Assembly: GCF_002797935.1 (NCBI RefSeq)
Contig: NZ_PGER01000001.1
Span: 2,108,001 to 2,172,000, forward strand
Direction: 5' to 3'
DNA from: Flavobacterium sp. 1
GTDB lineage: Bacteria; Bacteroidota; Bacteroidia; Flavobacteriales; Flavobacteriaceae
DNA length: 64,000 bases
Positions 7,886-17,553 of this stretch are shown here, in pieces. Under the pieces are notes generated by a model that was not told the DNA's origin, did no database searches, and worked only from the letters and a program-made list of their open reading frames with translations. Position numbers and translations under genes: made by a program. Position 1 is the stretch's first letter. Each line of letters begins with the position of its first letter.

Positions 7886-10357
7886 TTAATTCGCCAAAAA
7901 ACTATAAGTCTGCCCCGCTTTCATTTCCACATCATATTCATTGTACTTTGGCAATTGTACTTTTGGCAATTTTGCTTCTTTAGAAATAATGGGTTTCTTT
8001 ACTTCCACATCATAAAACAACGGATTCGGGTTTTTACCTTTTGCTTTTTTTAGTGCAATTCCTTTATCTGCTTTTAATGTGTTTTCCAATTTCAATCGGC
8101 AGTTTCCTCCTAATTTTGAATACACTTTCAAAGTCGAAACTTTATTATTTTTCCAGGTCATATCAATTACAAACCCGCCTCGGGTTACCAAACCTTTGAT
8201 GCTTCCGTCTTTCCAGACCGTTGGTAAAGCAGGCAATAAATGAATCGCATCTTCCTGACTTTGCATCAGCATTTCGGCGATTCCTGCGGTACATCCAAAG
8301 TTACCGTCAATTTGAAACGGCTGGTGTGCATCAAGCATATTGGGATAGGTTCCGCCCCCTTTTCTTTGGTCAGCAGTTACCAAATGCAATTGATCCTGAA
8401 TCAATTTGTAGGCGTGATTTCCGTCTAACAATCTTGCCCATAAATTCACTTTCCAGCCCATTGACCAGCCAGTCGATTCGTCTGTTCTGTAAATCAGTGA
8501 TTGTTTGGCTCCTTCAAATAATTCAGGCGTTTTGATTGGCGAAATCTGGTTACTCGGAAACAAGCCGTACAAATGCGAAACGTGTCTGTGATTGTCTTTT
8601 GGATTGTCCCAATCGTCCTGCCATTCCTGCAACTGACTGTGTTTTCCGATTTTCATCGGAGGCATTTTTGCCAAAGCATCGCTTAATTTTTTAGTATAAT
8701 TTTCATCTGGAGACACAAGTTTTGAAGCTTTGATTACATTCGAAAACAAATCAAAAACCAACTGATTGTCCATCGTAGTTCCCGAAGCAATAGTCGATTT
8801 TCCGGTTCCGCCAGCGTGTGTATTTTCAGGAGAACTTGATGGCACCACAACCAAATATCCTGTATTTGGATCGGTAATCATAAAATCCAAAAAGAAATCT
8901 GCAGACCCTTTAATTATTGGATAAATTTCTTTTAAATAATTGAGATCGCCGGTGTACAAATAACATTCCCACAAATCCTGTGAAACCCACGCACCACCAG
9001 TCATCCACATTCCTGACGCAGCCGAATCTACCGGAGCGGTTACACGCCAAATATCGGTGTTGTGATGCAAAACCCAGCCGTTAGCATTGTACATTGTCTT
9101 TGCTGTTACTGCTCCCGTAACACTCAATTCTTTTGCCATTTGGATAAAAGGCTCGTGCATTTCGGTAAGGTTGGTTACTTCTGCAGGCCAATAATTCATT
9201 TCGGCATTAATGTTTGTAGTGTATTTAGAATCCCAAGGTGGAGTTACCATATCGTTCCAAATTCCCTGTAAATTTGCAGGCTGACCTCCAGGCTGTGAGC
9301 TTGAAATCAATAAATAACGCCCAAATTGAAAATACAGACTTGCCAATTGCGGATCGAATTCCTTTTTGAAATCACGAATTCTTTCGTTTGTTGGTTTTTT
9401 GACGGCATCGTTTGAACCTAAATCCAACGAAACTCTGTTGAAGAATTTTTGGTAATAAGCTACGTGTGCTTTTTTGATAGTTTCAAAATCTTTCGAAATA
9501 GCTTTCTCTAAATACGATTTGCTTTTGGCTACTTCGTCTTCGGTAATGTCCTGATAATTTTTAAAATTTGTCGCTATCGAAATGTAAAGCGTTACCTCAT
9601 CGGCTTTGTTGATGATTAGGATTCCGTTGCTTGCCGAAACTTCACCGCCTTTATTTTTGGCTTCGATTCGTCCCTGAAATTTTACTTTTCCTTTTACGTT
9701 CTCGAAATTAGTTCCAACTCCCGAAAGTATAATTTGATTCCCTTCAGTTGACGGAACGGTTTTGTCAATCGGGCTGTTCATAAAAACATTTGCCGTAATC
9801 TGTCCCGGCTGACTTGCCGACAATTTTACCACAATCACCTGATCTGAAAACGAAGTCAGTATTTCCCTTGTAAATTCTACTCCGTTTACGGTGTATTTTA
9901 CTTTTGCGGTAGCATTTTCGATATCCAGATCACGATAATAATTGGTATACTTTTGATGTCCGGGAAACGAAATATAAGCACTTCCAAAAGTCTGATACGG
10001 CATTCCGTCGTTGGTTTGGGACATAATATCTTGTGTTGCCAAAGCCTGCGCTTCATCGAATTTTCCTTCGAAAACGAGCTGTCTTACTTTTGGTAAAGCC
10101 TCGATTGATTTCGTATGCGCGTTGCTGTTTGGCGAACCTGCCCAAATGGTTTCTTCGTTCAATTGCAAACGCTCCACTGCGGGATCGCCAAAAACCATTG
10201 CGCCTAAACGACCGTTACCCAAAGGCAAAGCTTCGTTCCAGATGGTGGCGGGTTTGTCGTACCAGAGTTTTAGTTGGCTGTTGGTTTGCGCCGTTGTATT
10301 TTGTAAAACAAATAACGAAACTACTAGAAAAGCAATTATTTTATTTTTAAACTTCAT
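7886..10357 (-). CDS. GH95 alpha-L-fucosidase/alpha-L-galactosidase
   Basis: This 823-residue secreted enzyme has a signal peptide ending in TTAQ. The N-terminal GH95 signature is clear: LWYDKPATIWNEALPLGNG, then GDPAVERLQLNEETIWAG at about residues 28-75. The (alpha/alpha)6 catalytic region carries NAEMNYWPAEVTNL near residue 383, HRHVSHLYGLFPSNQI, and the DAHQPFQIDGNFG segment near 680, where the family's catalytic residues lie. GH95 enzymes invert alpha-1,2-L-fucosyl or alpha-L-galactosyl bonds. In RG-II, L-galactose caps side chain A, so an alpha-L-galactosidase role fits the context, but fucose cannot be excluded. The gene is flanked by two inverted copies of the GGGCGTGACCC element. Confidence 0.92.
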   Translation of the reverse strand: MKFKNKIIAFLVVSLFVLQNTTAQTNSQLKLWYDKPATIWNEALPLGNGRLGAMVFGDPAVERLQLNEETIWAGSPNSNAHTKSIEALPKVRQLVFEGKFDEAQALATQDIMSQTNDGMPYQTFGSAYISFPGHQKYTNYYRDLDIENATAKVKYTVNGVEFTREILTSFSDQVIVVKLSASQPGQITANVFMNSPIDKTVPSTEGNQIILSGVGTNFENVKGKVKFQGRIEAKNKGGEVSASNGILIINKADEVTLYISIATNFKNYQDITEDEVAKSKSYLEKAISKDFETIKKAHVAYYQKFFNRVSLDLGSNDAVKKPTNERIRDFKKEFDPQLASLYFQFGRYLLISSSQPGGQPANLQGIWNDMVTPPWDSKYTTNINAEMNYWPAEVTNLTEMHEPFIQMAKELSVTGAVTAKTMYNANGWVLHHNTDIWRVTAPVDSAASGMWMTGGAWVSQDLWECYLYTGDLNYLKEIYPIIKGSADFFLDFMITDPNTGYLVVVPSSSPENTHAGGTGKSTIASGTTMDNQLVFDLFSNVIKASKLVSPDENYTKKLSDALAKMPPMKIGKHSQLQEWQDDWDNPKDNHRHVSHLYGLFPSNQISPIKTPELFEGAKQSLIYRTDESTGWSMGWKVNLWARLLDGNHAYKLIQDQLHLVTADQRKGGGTYPNMLDAHQPFQIDGNFGCTAGIAEMLMQSQEDAIHLLPALPTVWKDGSIKGLVTRGGFVIDMTWKNNKVSTLKVYSKLGGNCRLKLENTLKADKGIALKKAKGKNPNPLFYDVEVKKPIISKEAKLPKVQLPKYNEYDVEMKAGQTYSFLAN

Positions 10358-10398
10358 ATTTGATCTGTTTTTTGGAGCAAACTCTCCAATTATTTTTT

Positions 10399-10994
10399 TT
10401 ACTCTTTAATTACACAATAACCAAGGCTACAAACTATTCCAAATGCATTGTCTTTTCTTATATGATAAAATTCAATATTTTCAAATTCATTTTTAAGATT
10501 TACTTCTCCAACTGAATTCAATTTTTGTAGTCAAACTTTTTTAACCCTGAATTTATTGAAGATGAATATTTGACAATTTTTTTTAAATTGTCTGGAATCA
10601 TTTCTTCAGGCTTAAAAATGAACATTATAGAATAAATTTCGGTGTTTTTATTTCCTATTTTTTTTGACTTTTGAATGTCATTTTTGATTGCAGTAGTATA
10701 TTCGTTTATAGTCGATGGTTTGTATAAATCAACATTATAACAGACTTTAAATTCAATAAGTAAAATAGGTTCCCCCGTTTGTTTATCTAATACTGCTAAA
10801 TCACATTTATTCCATTCACGAGTTACTAAAAATTCATCTTTTAATTCCTTGTACAAGTTGAAAGCTATTATATCTCTATATTGTAATTCACTTTTAGACG
10901 TTAATCCATAATATGCAATCATTTCTGATGAACTTCCGATTCCGATATTTTGAGTGATTATAGCTTGAATTTTTTTAATAAAATTTGTTGTCAT
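10399..10994 (-). pseudogene. PD-(D/E)XK nuclease-like gene with an apparent frameshift
   Basis: The open frame 10518-10994 codes for 158 residues without a signal peptide. It shows a PD-(D/E)XK-like core: WNKCDLAVLD (Asp65) followed by EPILLIEFKV (Glu81, Lys83). This is common in restriction and type I R-subunit N-terminal domains. The frame ends FDYKN-stop at 10518. Adding one base to the A-run there (10522-10526 on the plus strand) would read on as KLNSVGEVNLKNEFENIEF and so on to a stop at 10399-10401, giving about 198 residues. That extension looks like protein, so I read this as a one-base deletion or a sequencing error. It is unrelated to pectin and may be foreign cargo. Confidence 0.55.
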
Positions 10995-11101
10995 TTTATA
11001 GTTTTAGTTTTTTGAATTCTCTGGTCTGCTTTAAAATTACTACTAACTCTATTACTTATCTTTTTAAGTCAAAAGACAAATTACTTAAAAGTTACGAGAG
11101 T

Positions 11102-11216
11102 GCGTGAGGGATAGAAGCAAGCTACCGAAGTAGCGCGGATAGCCCGACCCGATTTGAAAAAGGGGGCGACTAAGCGGTTTCGAGAGTTGCCCCCTTTCCC
11201 AAATTGGGTCACGCCC
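11102..11216 (-). repeat. Inverted copy of the GGGCGTGACCC intergenic element
   Basis: On the minus strand this begins GGGCGTGACCC (11216-11206) and ends near ATCCCTCACGC (11112-11102). An inner pair is made of GGGGGCGAC and a GTTGCCCCC arm at about 11162-11195. It is an inverted relative of 7729-7820, and the two bracket GH95 and the broken nuclease gene. It stops 5 bp short of the esterase stop codon. Confidence 0.65.
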
Positions 11217-11221
11217 AACTA

Positions 11222-12649
11222 TTACTTCTTAACTTCATATACTTTCAGATTTTTTTCTCCGAACATTTCATATAATTTGTTGATGTCTTTGAGTGCATTT
11301 TTAGGCAAATTTTCGGCTTTGTTGCCAAAAACATATAATTTTTCGTAAGGCTCAATCACACAAGTCGATTCGTCGATTTCGCCTTTTTCGTTCTTTACTT
11401 TGTTTAGATCCAAGCCTAAATATTTCGCCATAAACGGGTACAACGCCATACGTTTTGAAACGCCGAAATCGTGGCCTTCCTTGGCAAAATGAGCGTTTTC
11501 TACGCCATTTTTTTTGCCGTAGAGTTCGTAAGTTCTTTGGATGAAAGGGAATTCCAATTCGGGAACTGCGAGCGTCCAGTCTTTTCCGTCGGACACAATC
11601 AACTGTGGTTTTGGCGCCATCATTGCGGAGATTTCGGCATTGTTGGTTCCGTTGCCACAAAGGTGGATTCCGCGACCGCTCTCGCAAGGACAACCGCCCG
11701 AAAAATGCGAGGAAACCATCACCACGGGAGCAGAAACTGTGATTCGGTCATCTAAAGCCGACAGAAACATCGTGTGCGAACCTCCGCCAGAACCGCCTGT
11801 AACGCCCACTCGCGAAACATCGGCATTTTTTATGGTGGCCAGATAATCCAGTAAACGGATTCCGCTCAAGACCTGAACGGTTGAGGCGATGCTGTTTCGG
11901 TGTGTTTCTTCTGGAAATTGCAATAGGGATTCGCCCCAGGCAAACAGATCGTAACTCACTACAATCGCTCCCATTTTGGCCATTATGGCGCAACGGTATT
12001 GCTCGTCTTTTCTGTATCTTCCGTCGCCAAAATGTCCGTCGGGAGTTAAGATAATCGCTGATTTTTTGTTTAAAGGATACGGTTTGTAAATCGATCCCGT
12101 TGTGTAAACGCCTGGCAGAATTTCCAATGCGATATTCTCGACGCTGTAATCTTTGTAGATTCGTTTTGGGGTTAAGATTGGTTTTGATTTAGGCATTGGC
12201 GGTGCTTTGTCTAAACCAAAAGACGTGATCATACAGGCTTTTATTTCTTTCTTGCGTTTTTCCCAGTCGGAAACATTGGAATATAAAGTGGTCAAATAAT
12301 CCAAACGCTCTTTTCCTTTATCGACTGAAACTTTATGGCTTTCGTATTTTCGGATTTGGTATTTTCCGTCCGGCTGTTTGAAATACGTCAATTCAAAAGG
12401 AACCAAAATATTAGCCAGAGAAACTTCCAGATTGCCTTGTTCGATTCGCCAATCAGCGTAATCGAGTTCTTTTCCTTTCAATAAACCTCTGTCGTCAATT
12501 ACGGTGATTTTGAAAATGGTTTCGATATTTTTTATTGTTTCCGTAACCGGTTTTCTGAAATTTGTATCAGAAGTGCATTGCGCATTTCCAAGCGTCAATC
12601 CAAAGATTGAAACCAGTAAAGTAAAAGTTATGTTTTTTAAATTTTTCAT
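11222..12649 (-). CDS. Secreted alpha/beta-hydrolase carbohydrate esterase (CE19-like candidate)
   Basis: The protein has 475 residues with a signal peptide (cleavage near GNAQ). A helical N-terminal part, residues 30-160, precedes an alpha/beta-hydrolase domain. The nucleophile elbow is GVTGGSGGGS with Ser287. His393 in AKEGHDF is the likely triad histidine, and Asp354 or Asp357 in SDGKDWT the acid. A loop at 318-334 holds four cysteines (GGCPCESG, HLCG), probably a disulfide-stabilised insert. The family is that of acetylxylan-esterase-like and pectin methylesterase-like proteins. In gut Bacteroides a member of CE19 removes methyl esters from the RG-II backbone. That role is my best guess; a deacetylase is the alternative. 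It lies downstream of GH78 in the susC-led run. Confidence 0.7.
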   Translation of the reverse strand: MKNLKNITFTLLVSIFGLTLGNAQCTSDTNFRKPVTETIKNIETIFKITVIDDRGLLKGKELDYADWRIEQGNLEVSLANILVPFELTYFKQPDGKYQIRKYESHKVSVDKGKERLDYLTTLYSNVSDWEKRKKEIKACMITSFGLDKAPPMPKSKPILTPKRIYKDYSVENIALEILPGVYTTGSIYKPYPLNKKSAIILTPDGHFGDGRYRKDEQYRCAIMAKMGAIVVSYDLFAWGESLLQFPEETHRNSIASTVQVLSGIRLLDYLATIKNADVSRVGVTGGSGGGSHTMFLSALDDRITVSAPVVMVSSHFSGGCPCESGRGIHLCGNGTNNAEISAMMAPKPQLIVSDGKDWTLAVPELEFPFIQRTYELYGKKNGVENAHFAKEGHDFGVSKRMALYPFMAKYLGLDLNKVKNEKGEIDESTCVIEPYEKLYVFGNKAENLPKNALKDINKLYEMFGEKNLKVYEVKK

Positions 12650-12670
12650 TTTAGTATTGTTGAGATTTGC

Positions 12671-12789
12671 ACGCGGATGACACGGATTTACTTCGTAAAA
12701 ACGCGGATAAAAACGGATTTTTTAAAATTTTTAATATAAAATCCGTGACAATCTGCGTCTTCGCTTTAGCGAATCTGTGTCATCCGCGT
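12671..12789. repeat. Palindromic intergenic repeat (ACGCGGATGACAC type)
   Basis: ACGCGGATGACAC at 12671-12683 pairs perfectly with GTGTCATCCGCGT at 12777-12789. Between them are further imperfect arms containing CGGATT and its complement. The element fills the spacer between the esterase and GH78 genes. It belongs to the same repeat world as 37205 and 52115-52321. Confidence 0.75.
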
Positions 12790-12804
12790 TCCATTTTTAT
12801 CGTT

Positions 12805-15549
12805 CTATATTTTGCATTCAATTGTATATTTTCCTGAACCTAATTTCAAATCTTTAGTCGCTTTTCCGTTGACTTTTATTTCTGAATTATTGGCGATTGG
12901 CAATTTTATGGTCGCTGATGTATTTACTGGAATCTCTACTTTCAGAATTAGTTTTCCGTCTTTTTTCTCCCAGGCCGAAGCGATATTTCCGTAAATGGAT
13001 TTGTAGGTTGCTTTTACAAAAGTCATATCGCCTACGATTTCCGGCTGAATAAAGAAATGCTTGAAACCCGGATTTTGATCGTCGGGAACGATTCCGGCCA
13101 GGCTTTGGTAGAACCATTCTTCGATTTGTCCCATCATAAAATGATTCCACGAATTGCCTTTGCGCGGATCCCATTGCTCGGTTAGAGTCGTCAGTCCAAA
13201 TTTAATCTGAAAACCATAACCCGGCGCATCATAATGATTGTTCATTTTGTACATCGTTTCGTTTTCGCCGTTTCGCGCCAAAGCCTGAAATAAGTAGCGG
13301 TTTCCAACATCGCCAGTTGTTAATCGGTCGCCTTTTGCTTTGATGTCAGCCAATAAATTCTGCATCACCGCCTGTTTGTATTGCGGTTCTACGATATCCA
13401 TAAAAACGGGAACGGCATTGCTGAACTGACTGCTGGTTCCGTATTGTTTGGTTTTGGGATTGAAAAATTCCTTATTGAAAGCGTTTTTGATATCTGAAGT
13501 CAGCTTTTCGTACTTCGCAATATCTTCTGTTTTGTTCAATAATTTAGAAGCTTTTGCCAGCAAACTTGCTCCGTAAAAATAATGAGAAGTTGCCGAAAGT
13601 GCAATCGGGCTGTTTTTGGAATAACCTGCCGAATGCGTTCCGTAATCGTACCAATCGCCCAATCCGTGGGAAACGATATTATTAGTGGCTTTCGTTCCTA
13701 AATAATCCACATATCTTTTCATTACGGGATAATATTTTTCGATTAACGAAGCATCGCCGTAATATTCGTAATACATCCAAGGCAGAATTACGCCTGTCAC
13801 GCCCCATTCCGGTGAATCGGTGAAATCGCCTCCAAAAACTACATATTCGGGAACTATGGTTGGAATCAGACCGTTGTCACGCTGTGAATCCGAGATGTTT
13901 TGCATTGTCGCCGGAATAAAACTTTCCAGATTGTAATTGAATAATAAACCTGGCCCGTTTAAGTGAATTTCTTCTAACCAGCCTAATTTTTCACGTTGCG
14001 GACAATCCGTAAAAACACTTTGAAAATTACTTTTGATGGCGTTATTAATCAGCAAATGTGTCTTGTTGAAAATATCATTCGAAGATTCAAAAGTTCCTGC
14101 TTCTCCTGCTGAATTGTAAATGAAATTTGATTTTAAATCTACTAATGTTGGCAGATTTTCGTTCTTGGTTTCTTTATAATTAATGTTCTCAATCTGCACA
14201 TATTGAAAGCCATAATAACTGAATTTCGGTTGCCATTCTTCTACGCCTTCGCCTTTTAAAATATAGTCGTAATAATAGGGTTTTCCGGTTTTTCCCTGTC
14301 CGACCGTTCCGTCTTCATTCAGGCTCTCGCCTACCCAAACACGAACGGTTTGTCCTTTTTTTCCTTTGACTTTTATGGTGGTAAATCCCGAAAGATTTTG
14401 TTTCATATTGAAAACAAAAAAGTTAGGTTTCAGTTCTTTTACTGTTGCAACTTCATATTGCTTTTGAATTGTAATTGGTGTTGTAGCCTGTGGTCTTAAA
14501 ACCCCTTTTGGTGCTTCCTGAACGATTATTTTTTTCCAATTGTTATCATTGAATCCGGTTTCGTTCCAGCCTTTTTGCTCTAAATTGGCGTTGTAATCTT
14601 CTCCGCCAAAAATACTGTTGTAGGTAATCGGGCTTTTGCTGTATTTCCAACTTTCATCTGATTTTATAATGTGTTCCGAACCGTCTTTATAAATCACTTT
14701 CATTTTGAAAAATAAAGTCGGAGGGCCAAAACTCACATAGAATTTCGAGTAACGCTCGGCAAGCGTGTTGTACATTCCGTTTCCTAATAAAACGCCAATT
14801 ACGTTTTCACCGTTTTTAAGTTCATTAGCCGATAATTCGTAGGTATTGTAATTAACGGTTTTGTCGTAATCTGTCCACAAAGGGGCAAACTCGCTGTTAC
14901 CGATTTTATTTCCGTTAATGGTTAATTCATAATGTCCCAAACCGGAAATATACACTATGGCTTCTTTGATTTCTTTAGTCGTAGTAAAAGGTTTTCGAAG
15001 CATAATACTTCTACGCGACAACGAATCGGAAGCATTGATTAATGACGCTTTTTTCTCTTTGTTGAAAGTGGCGGTGTGGTAATTTCTGCCTTCTGGTAAA
15101 TGACTGTCGGCTTTGGTAATCGCGCCAATCCAGATTGGATTCAATGCTGAAGGGGCGATTCTGAAACAAGCTGTTTTACTCCAATTGGAAGTTTTGTCTT
15201 TTTGGTTCCAGACTTTTACTTTCCAGAAATATTTGGACTCGTTTTTTAATGAAATTCCGCTGTAACTGATTTGAAGATTTTTATTGGAAACTACTTTTCC
15301 GCTGTTCCAGACATCTCCTTCATTTTTCTTTAATCTTTCTTCTGTTGAAGCAACTAAAATCTCATAGGCAGATTGTGTAACATTCTGTTCTTTTGAAACC
15401 AACTGCCAGCTTAATCTTGGTTGGTTTTCAATTACTGCCAATGGGTTTTCTGTCATTTCGCATCTTAAATGCACAGCAGAAATTTGTCCATTTGAAATGA
15501 ACGAAATCAGAAGACAAAAGACGAATAATATGTTTTTAAAATTCTTCAT
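12805..15549 (-). CDS. GH78 alpha-L-rhamnosidase, second copy
   Basis: This is a 914-residue secreted rhamnosidase with a signal peptide ending in SNGQ. It has the complete GH78 layout: the N-terminal VHLRCEMTENPLAVIENQPRLSW domain, two beta-sandwiches with the GLGHYELTINGNKIG binding-domain segment, the (alpha/alpha)6 barrel and a C-terminal sandwich ending near residue 914. The hallmark is TDCPQREKLGWLEE near residue 512, which differs from the first GH78 (NERQPWLGD). The two are therefore diverged paralogues and may cut different rhamnose linkages. RG-II contains rhamnose in several settings, so this is expected. It lies downstream of the 624-residue propeller gene on the same strand. Confidence 0.93.
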   Translation of the reverse strand: MKNFKNILFVFCLLISFISNGQISAVHLRCEMTENPLAVIENQPRLSWQLVSKEQNVTQSAYEILVASTEERLKKNEGDVWNSGKVVSNKNLQISYSGISLKNESKYFWKVKVWNQKDKTSNWSKTACFRIAPSALNPIWIGAITKADSHLPEGRNYHTATFNKEKKASLINASDSLSRRSIMLRKPFTTTKEIKEAIVYISGLGHYELTINGNKIGNSEFAPLWTDYDKTVNYNTYELSANELKNGENVIGVLLGNGMYNTLAERYSKFYVSFGPPTLFFKMKVIYKDGSEHIIKSDESWKYSKSPITYNSIFGGEDYNANLEQKGWNETGFNDNNWKKIIVQEAPKGVLRPQATTPITIQKQYEVATVKELKPNFFVFNMKQNLSGFTTIKVKGKKGQTVRVWVGESLNEDGTVGQGKTGKPYYYDYILKGEGVEEWQPKFSYYGFQYVQIENINYKETKNENLPTLVDLKSNFIYNSAGEAGTFESSNDIFNKTHLLINNAIKSNFQSVFTDCPQREKLGWLEEIHLNGPGLLFNYNLESFIPATMQNISDSQRDNGLIPTIVPEYVVFGGDFTDSPEWGVTGVILPWMYYEYYGDASLIEKYYPVMKRYVDYLGTKATNNIVSHGLGDWYDYGTHSAGYSKNSPIALSATSHYFYGASLLAKASKLLNKTEDIAKYEKLTSDIKNAFNKEFFNPKTKQYGTSSQFSNAVPVFMDIVEPQYKQAVMQNLLADIKAKGDRLTTGDVGNRYLFQALARNGENETMYKMNNHYDAPGYGFQIKFGLTTLTEQWDPRKGNSWNHFMMGQIEEWFYQSLAGIVPDDQNPGFKHFFIQPEIVGDMTFVKATYKSIYGNIASAWEKKDGKLILKVEIPVNTSATIKLPIANNSEIKVNGKATKDLKLGSGKYTIECKI

Positions 15550-15620
15550 ATTTTATTTTTTGCACGCAGATTCAGCAGATTGGGCAGATTTATTTTTTTA
15601 ATTTTTTAAATATTTCAATC

Positions 15621-17495
15621 TTATAATTTCTTTGTCACCAATGATTTAATATTAAAAACTGCTTCGGGAATTAATTTTCCTGTATCAGGTAAATCAGTGA
15701 AATCCGGTGTATCTGGTTCTGTGTCGGCATTTGGTGTGTAACGCTGATCGCCTGTGCGGAACATAATGCGCGAAATTCCATCAACCGGAGCATAGAATAT
15801 TTTGTTGGTTTCTTTTACGTCATTCACTTTTACGGTGTAAGAACGGGAAGTTACATCCAATTTAACCGTTATTGTATATTCTTTTCCTGCTTCGTATTTG
15901 CCAATTCCTCCGTGACGGGCTCCGTGTTTTACTTTTATTTCTCCATCCGAATCGAAAACGATGCGAATCGCAGGCAATCCTTGTTTGTTTTGGAATTCTA
16001 CCTGCAATAATCCGTGATTATTTTGTTCGGGTTTTACGGTGAAAGTGGCTTCCATTTTTTGTGCAAACGGAATCACACGCTCGGCACGGGAATAATCAAA
16101 AAAGTCCTGATCTCTTAAGGTCAGCCATTTTTTACCGTCTGTTTTCTTTTCTATTTTGGTGGATGCCCAGGACAAATCGTAGGTGTTCCATAATTTTAAT
16201 TCTTCTCCGTTTGGCAAATCATTGAATACATCATTTGCGTTTTCTTTGACTTCACTGGTAACAGGAACGGGTACAGAAGCTACCCAAATATCTTCTTTGT
16301 TTACGCTGTAACTTACCCACAGTTTTCCGTCTGGCGGAGTTCCGTTTCCTTCAAGGATTCCGCGAACGTATTGTGGTCCTGCAGATTTGTAGTTTCCTCC
16401 GTATCGCATCGGGCTTACTTCACCGTGAACCAATAATAAATCTTTGTAATTTAATCCGTCATCACTGGTTGAAATCGCCAATGGCCAACGGTATTCTGAT
16501 GGATTATAAACGGTTGCATAACGATTATCGGAGGTTTTTTGACCCCAAATTTTGGCATTGCTGTTTACAAATCCCGGTGCTCTTAAAGGCGTGTATTCCC
16601 AGGTTTTTCCATTGTCTTTACTTAAGGATGTCAAAGCAAATTTCCATAAACCTATTACGTTTCCGTTTGGTAAATGGTAATAATTGAAGGCTTTGTATTG
16701 TTTTTTTAACGGAATCAAAGCATCATCTCTGTCGGCTTCTTCGACCCATTGTTGCATCAATAAAGGTTTTGACAGCAACTCGTCGCAGGCTTTGATAAAT
16801 TTTTTGTCTTTGCTTTTGGTGTAAAACGGAAAGGTCGTTGGCAACGGGTTTCCGGTTTTGTTGTATCGGATAAAATAAATTGGACCATACGTTCCGTCTT
16901 TGTAGATTTCACGAACCACACGACCAATTCCTTTTCCGTCATTCGGATCGTCTTTTTTGTCTAAGGCAACTCCGTAATAACCGGTTGCCAGTAATCTGTT
17001 GTCGGATGAAACATAAAAGCCCATTCGCTGGTGCATAATCGCATCGATGTTTTTGGCAACGCCTTCTACTCCTTCTTTTTTAAAGCCATTGGGAACGTGG
17101 TAAATTGGAAAAAGTACAGCTGGTTTTGTCCAAGTTACACCATCTTTGGAAGTCATCATAAAAGTCTGGCTCGGCGGAATGTGTTCTCCGGACGGGTCGC
17201 TTAAATAATGCAGGTAAAAAGTATTGTTCCAATATGCCATCATTGATTGGTGGTTGTACGTCCAGCCAAAACCGTCTGCTTTTTCAGGATGTTCACGGCT
17301 GGCGCGCATAATTTGTGTGGCGTGAACTCCAACTGCAGGACTTAATTGTCCGTGATGGTAATCGACATTGGAAAGGGTTTTACCTGTATATCGTATCGTG
17401 TCTTGTTGGGCTTGCACCGAATTAACTGCGACACAGCTCAACAAAATGGCTGTTGCTGTTACGATATTGGTTTTTATGTTTTTAAATGCAATCAT
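15621..17495 (-). CDS. Secreted propeller protein with Asp-box-like repeats and a C-terminal beta-sandwich
   Basis: I place the start at 17495 (MIAFKNIKTNIVTATAILL...VQAQ), which gives a clean signal peptide and 624 residues. An ATG at 17567 would add 24 residues and overlap the upstream gene. The body has propeller strands with Asp-box-like turns (TSKDGVTW, LSKDNGKTW, STSDDGLNY) and a conserved-looking HHGQLSPAVGVHATQIMRASREHP start. The last 150 residues look like a concanavalin-like sandwich (EIKVKHGARHGGIGKYEAG). It resembles sialidase-like glycosidases. In this locus it could be the Dha-hydrolase class (GH143), but that is a guess. It lies between GH43 and GH78. Confidence 0.55.
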   Translation of the reverse strand: MIAFKNIKTNIVTATAILLSCVAVNSVQAQQDTIRYTGKTLSNVDYHHGQLSPAVGVHATQIMRASREHPEKADGFGWTYNHQSMMAYWNNTFYLHYLSDPSGEHIPPSQTFMMTSKDGVTWTKPAVLFPIYHVPNGFKKEGVEGVAKNIDAIMHQRMGFYVSSDNRLLATGYYGVALDKKDDPNDGKGIGRVVREIYKDGTYGPIYFIRYNKTGNPLPTTFPFYTKSKDKKFIKACDELLSKPLLMQQWVEEADRDDALIPLKKQYKAFNYYHLPNGNVIGLWKFALTSLSKDNGKTWEYTPLRAPGFVNSNAKIWGQKTSDNRYATVYNPSEYRWPLAISTSDDGLNYKDLLLVHGEVSPMRYGGNYKSAGPQYVRGILEGNGTPPDGKLWVSYSVNKEDIWVASVPVPVTSEVKENANDVFNDLPNGEELKLWNTYDLSWASTKIEKKTDGKKWLTLRDQDFFDYSRAERVIPFAQKMEATFTVKPEQNNHGLLQVEFQNKQGLPAIRIVFDSDGEIKVKHGARHGGIGKYEAGKEYTITVKLDVTSRSYTVKVNDVKETNKIFYAPVDGISRIMFRTGDQRYTPNADTEPDTPDFTDLPDTGKLIPEAVFNIKSLVTKKL

Positions 17496-17553
17496 TTTTA
17501 TTTTATTTATGTCAACAACCTCAAGGTTCATAACCCTGAGGTTGATAAATCCA

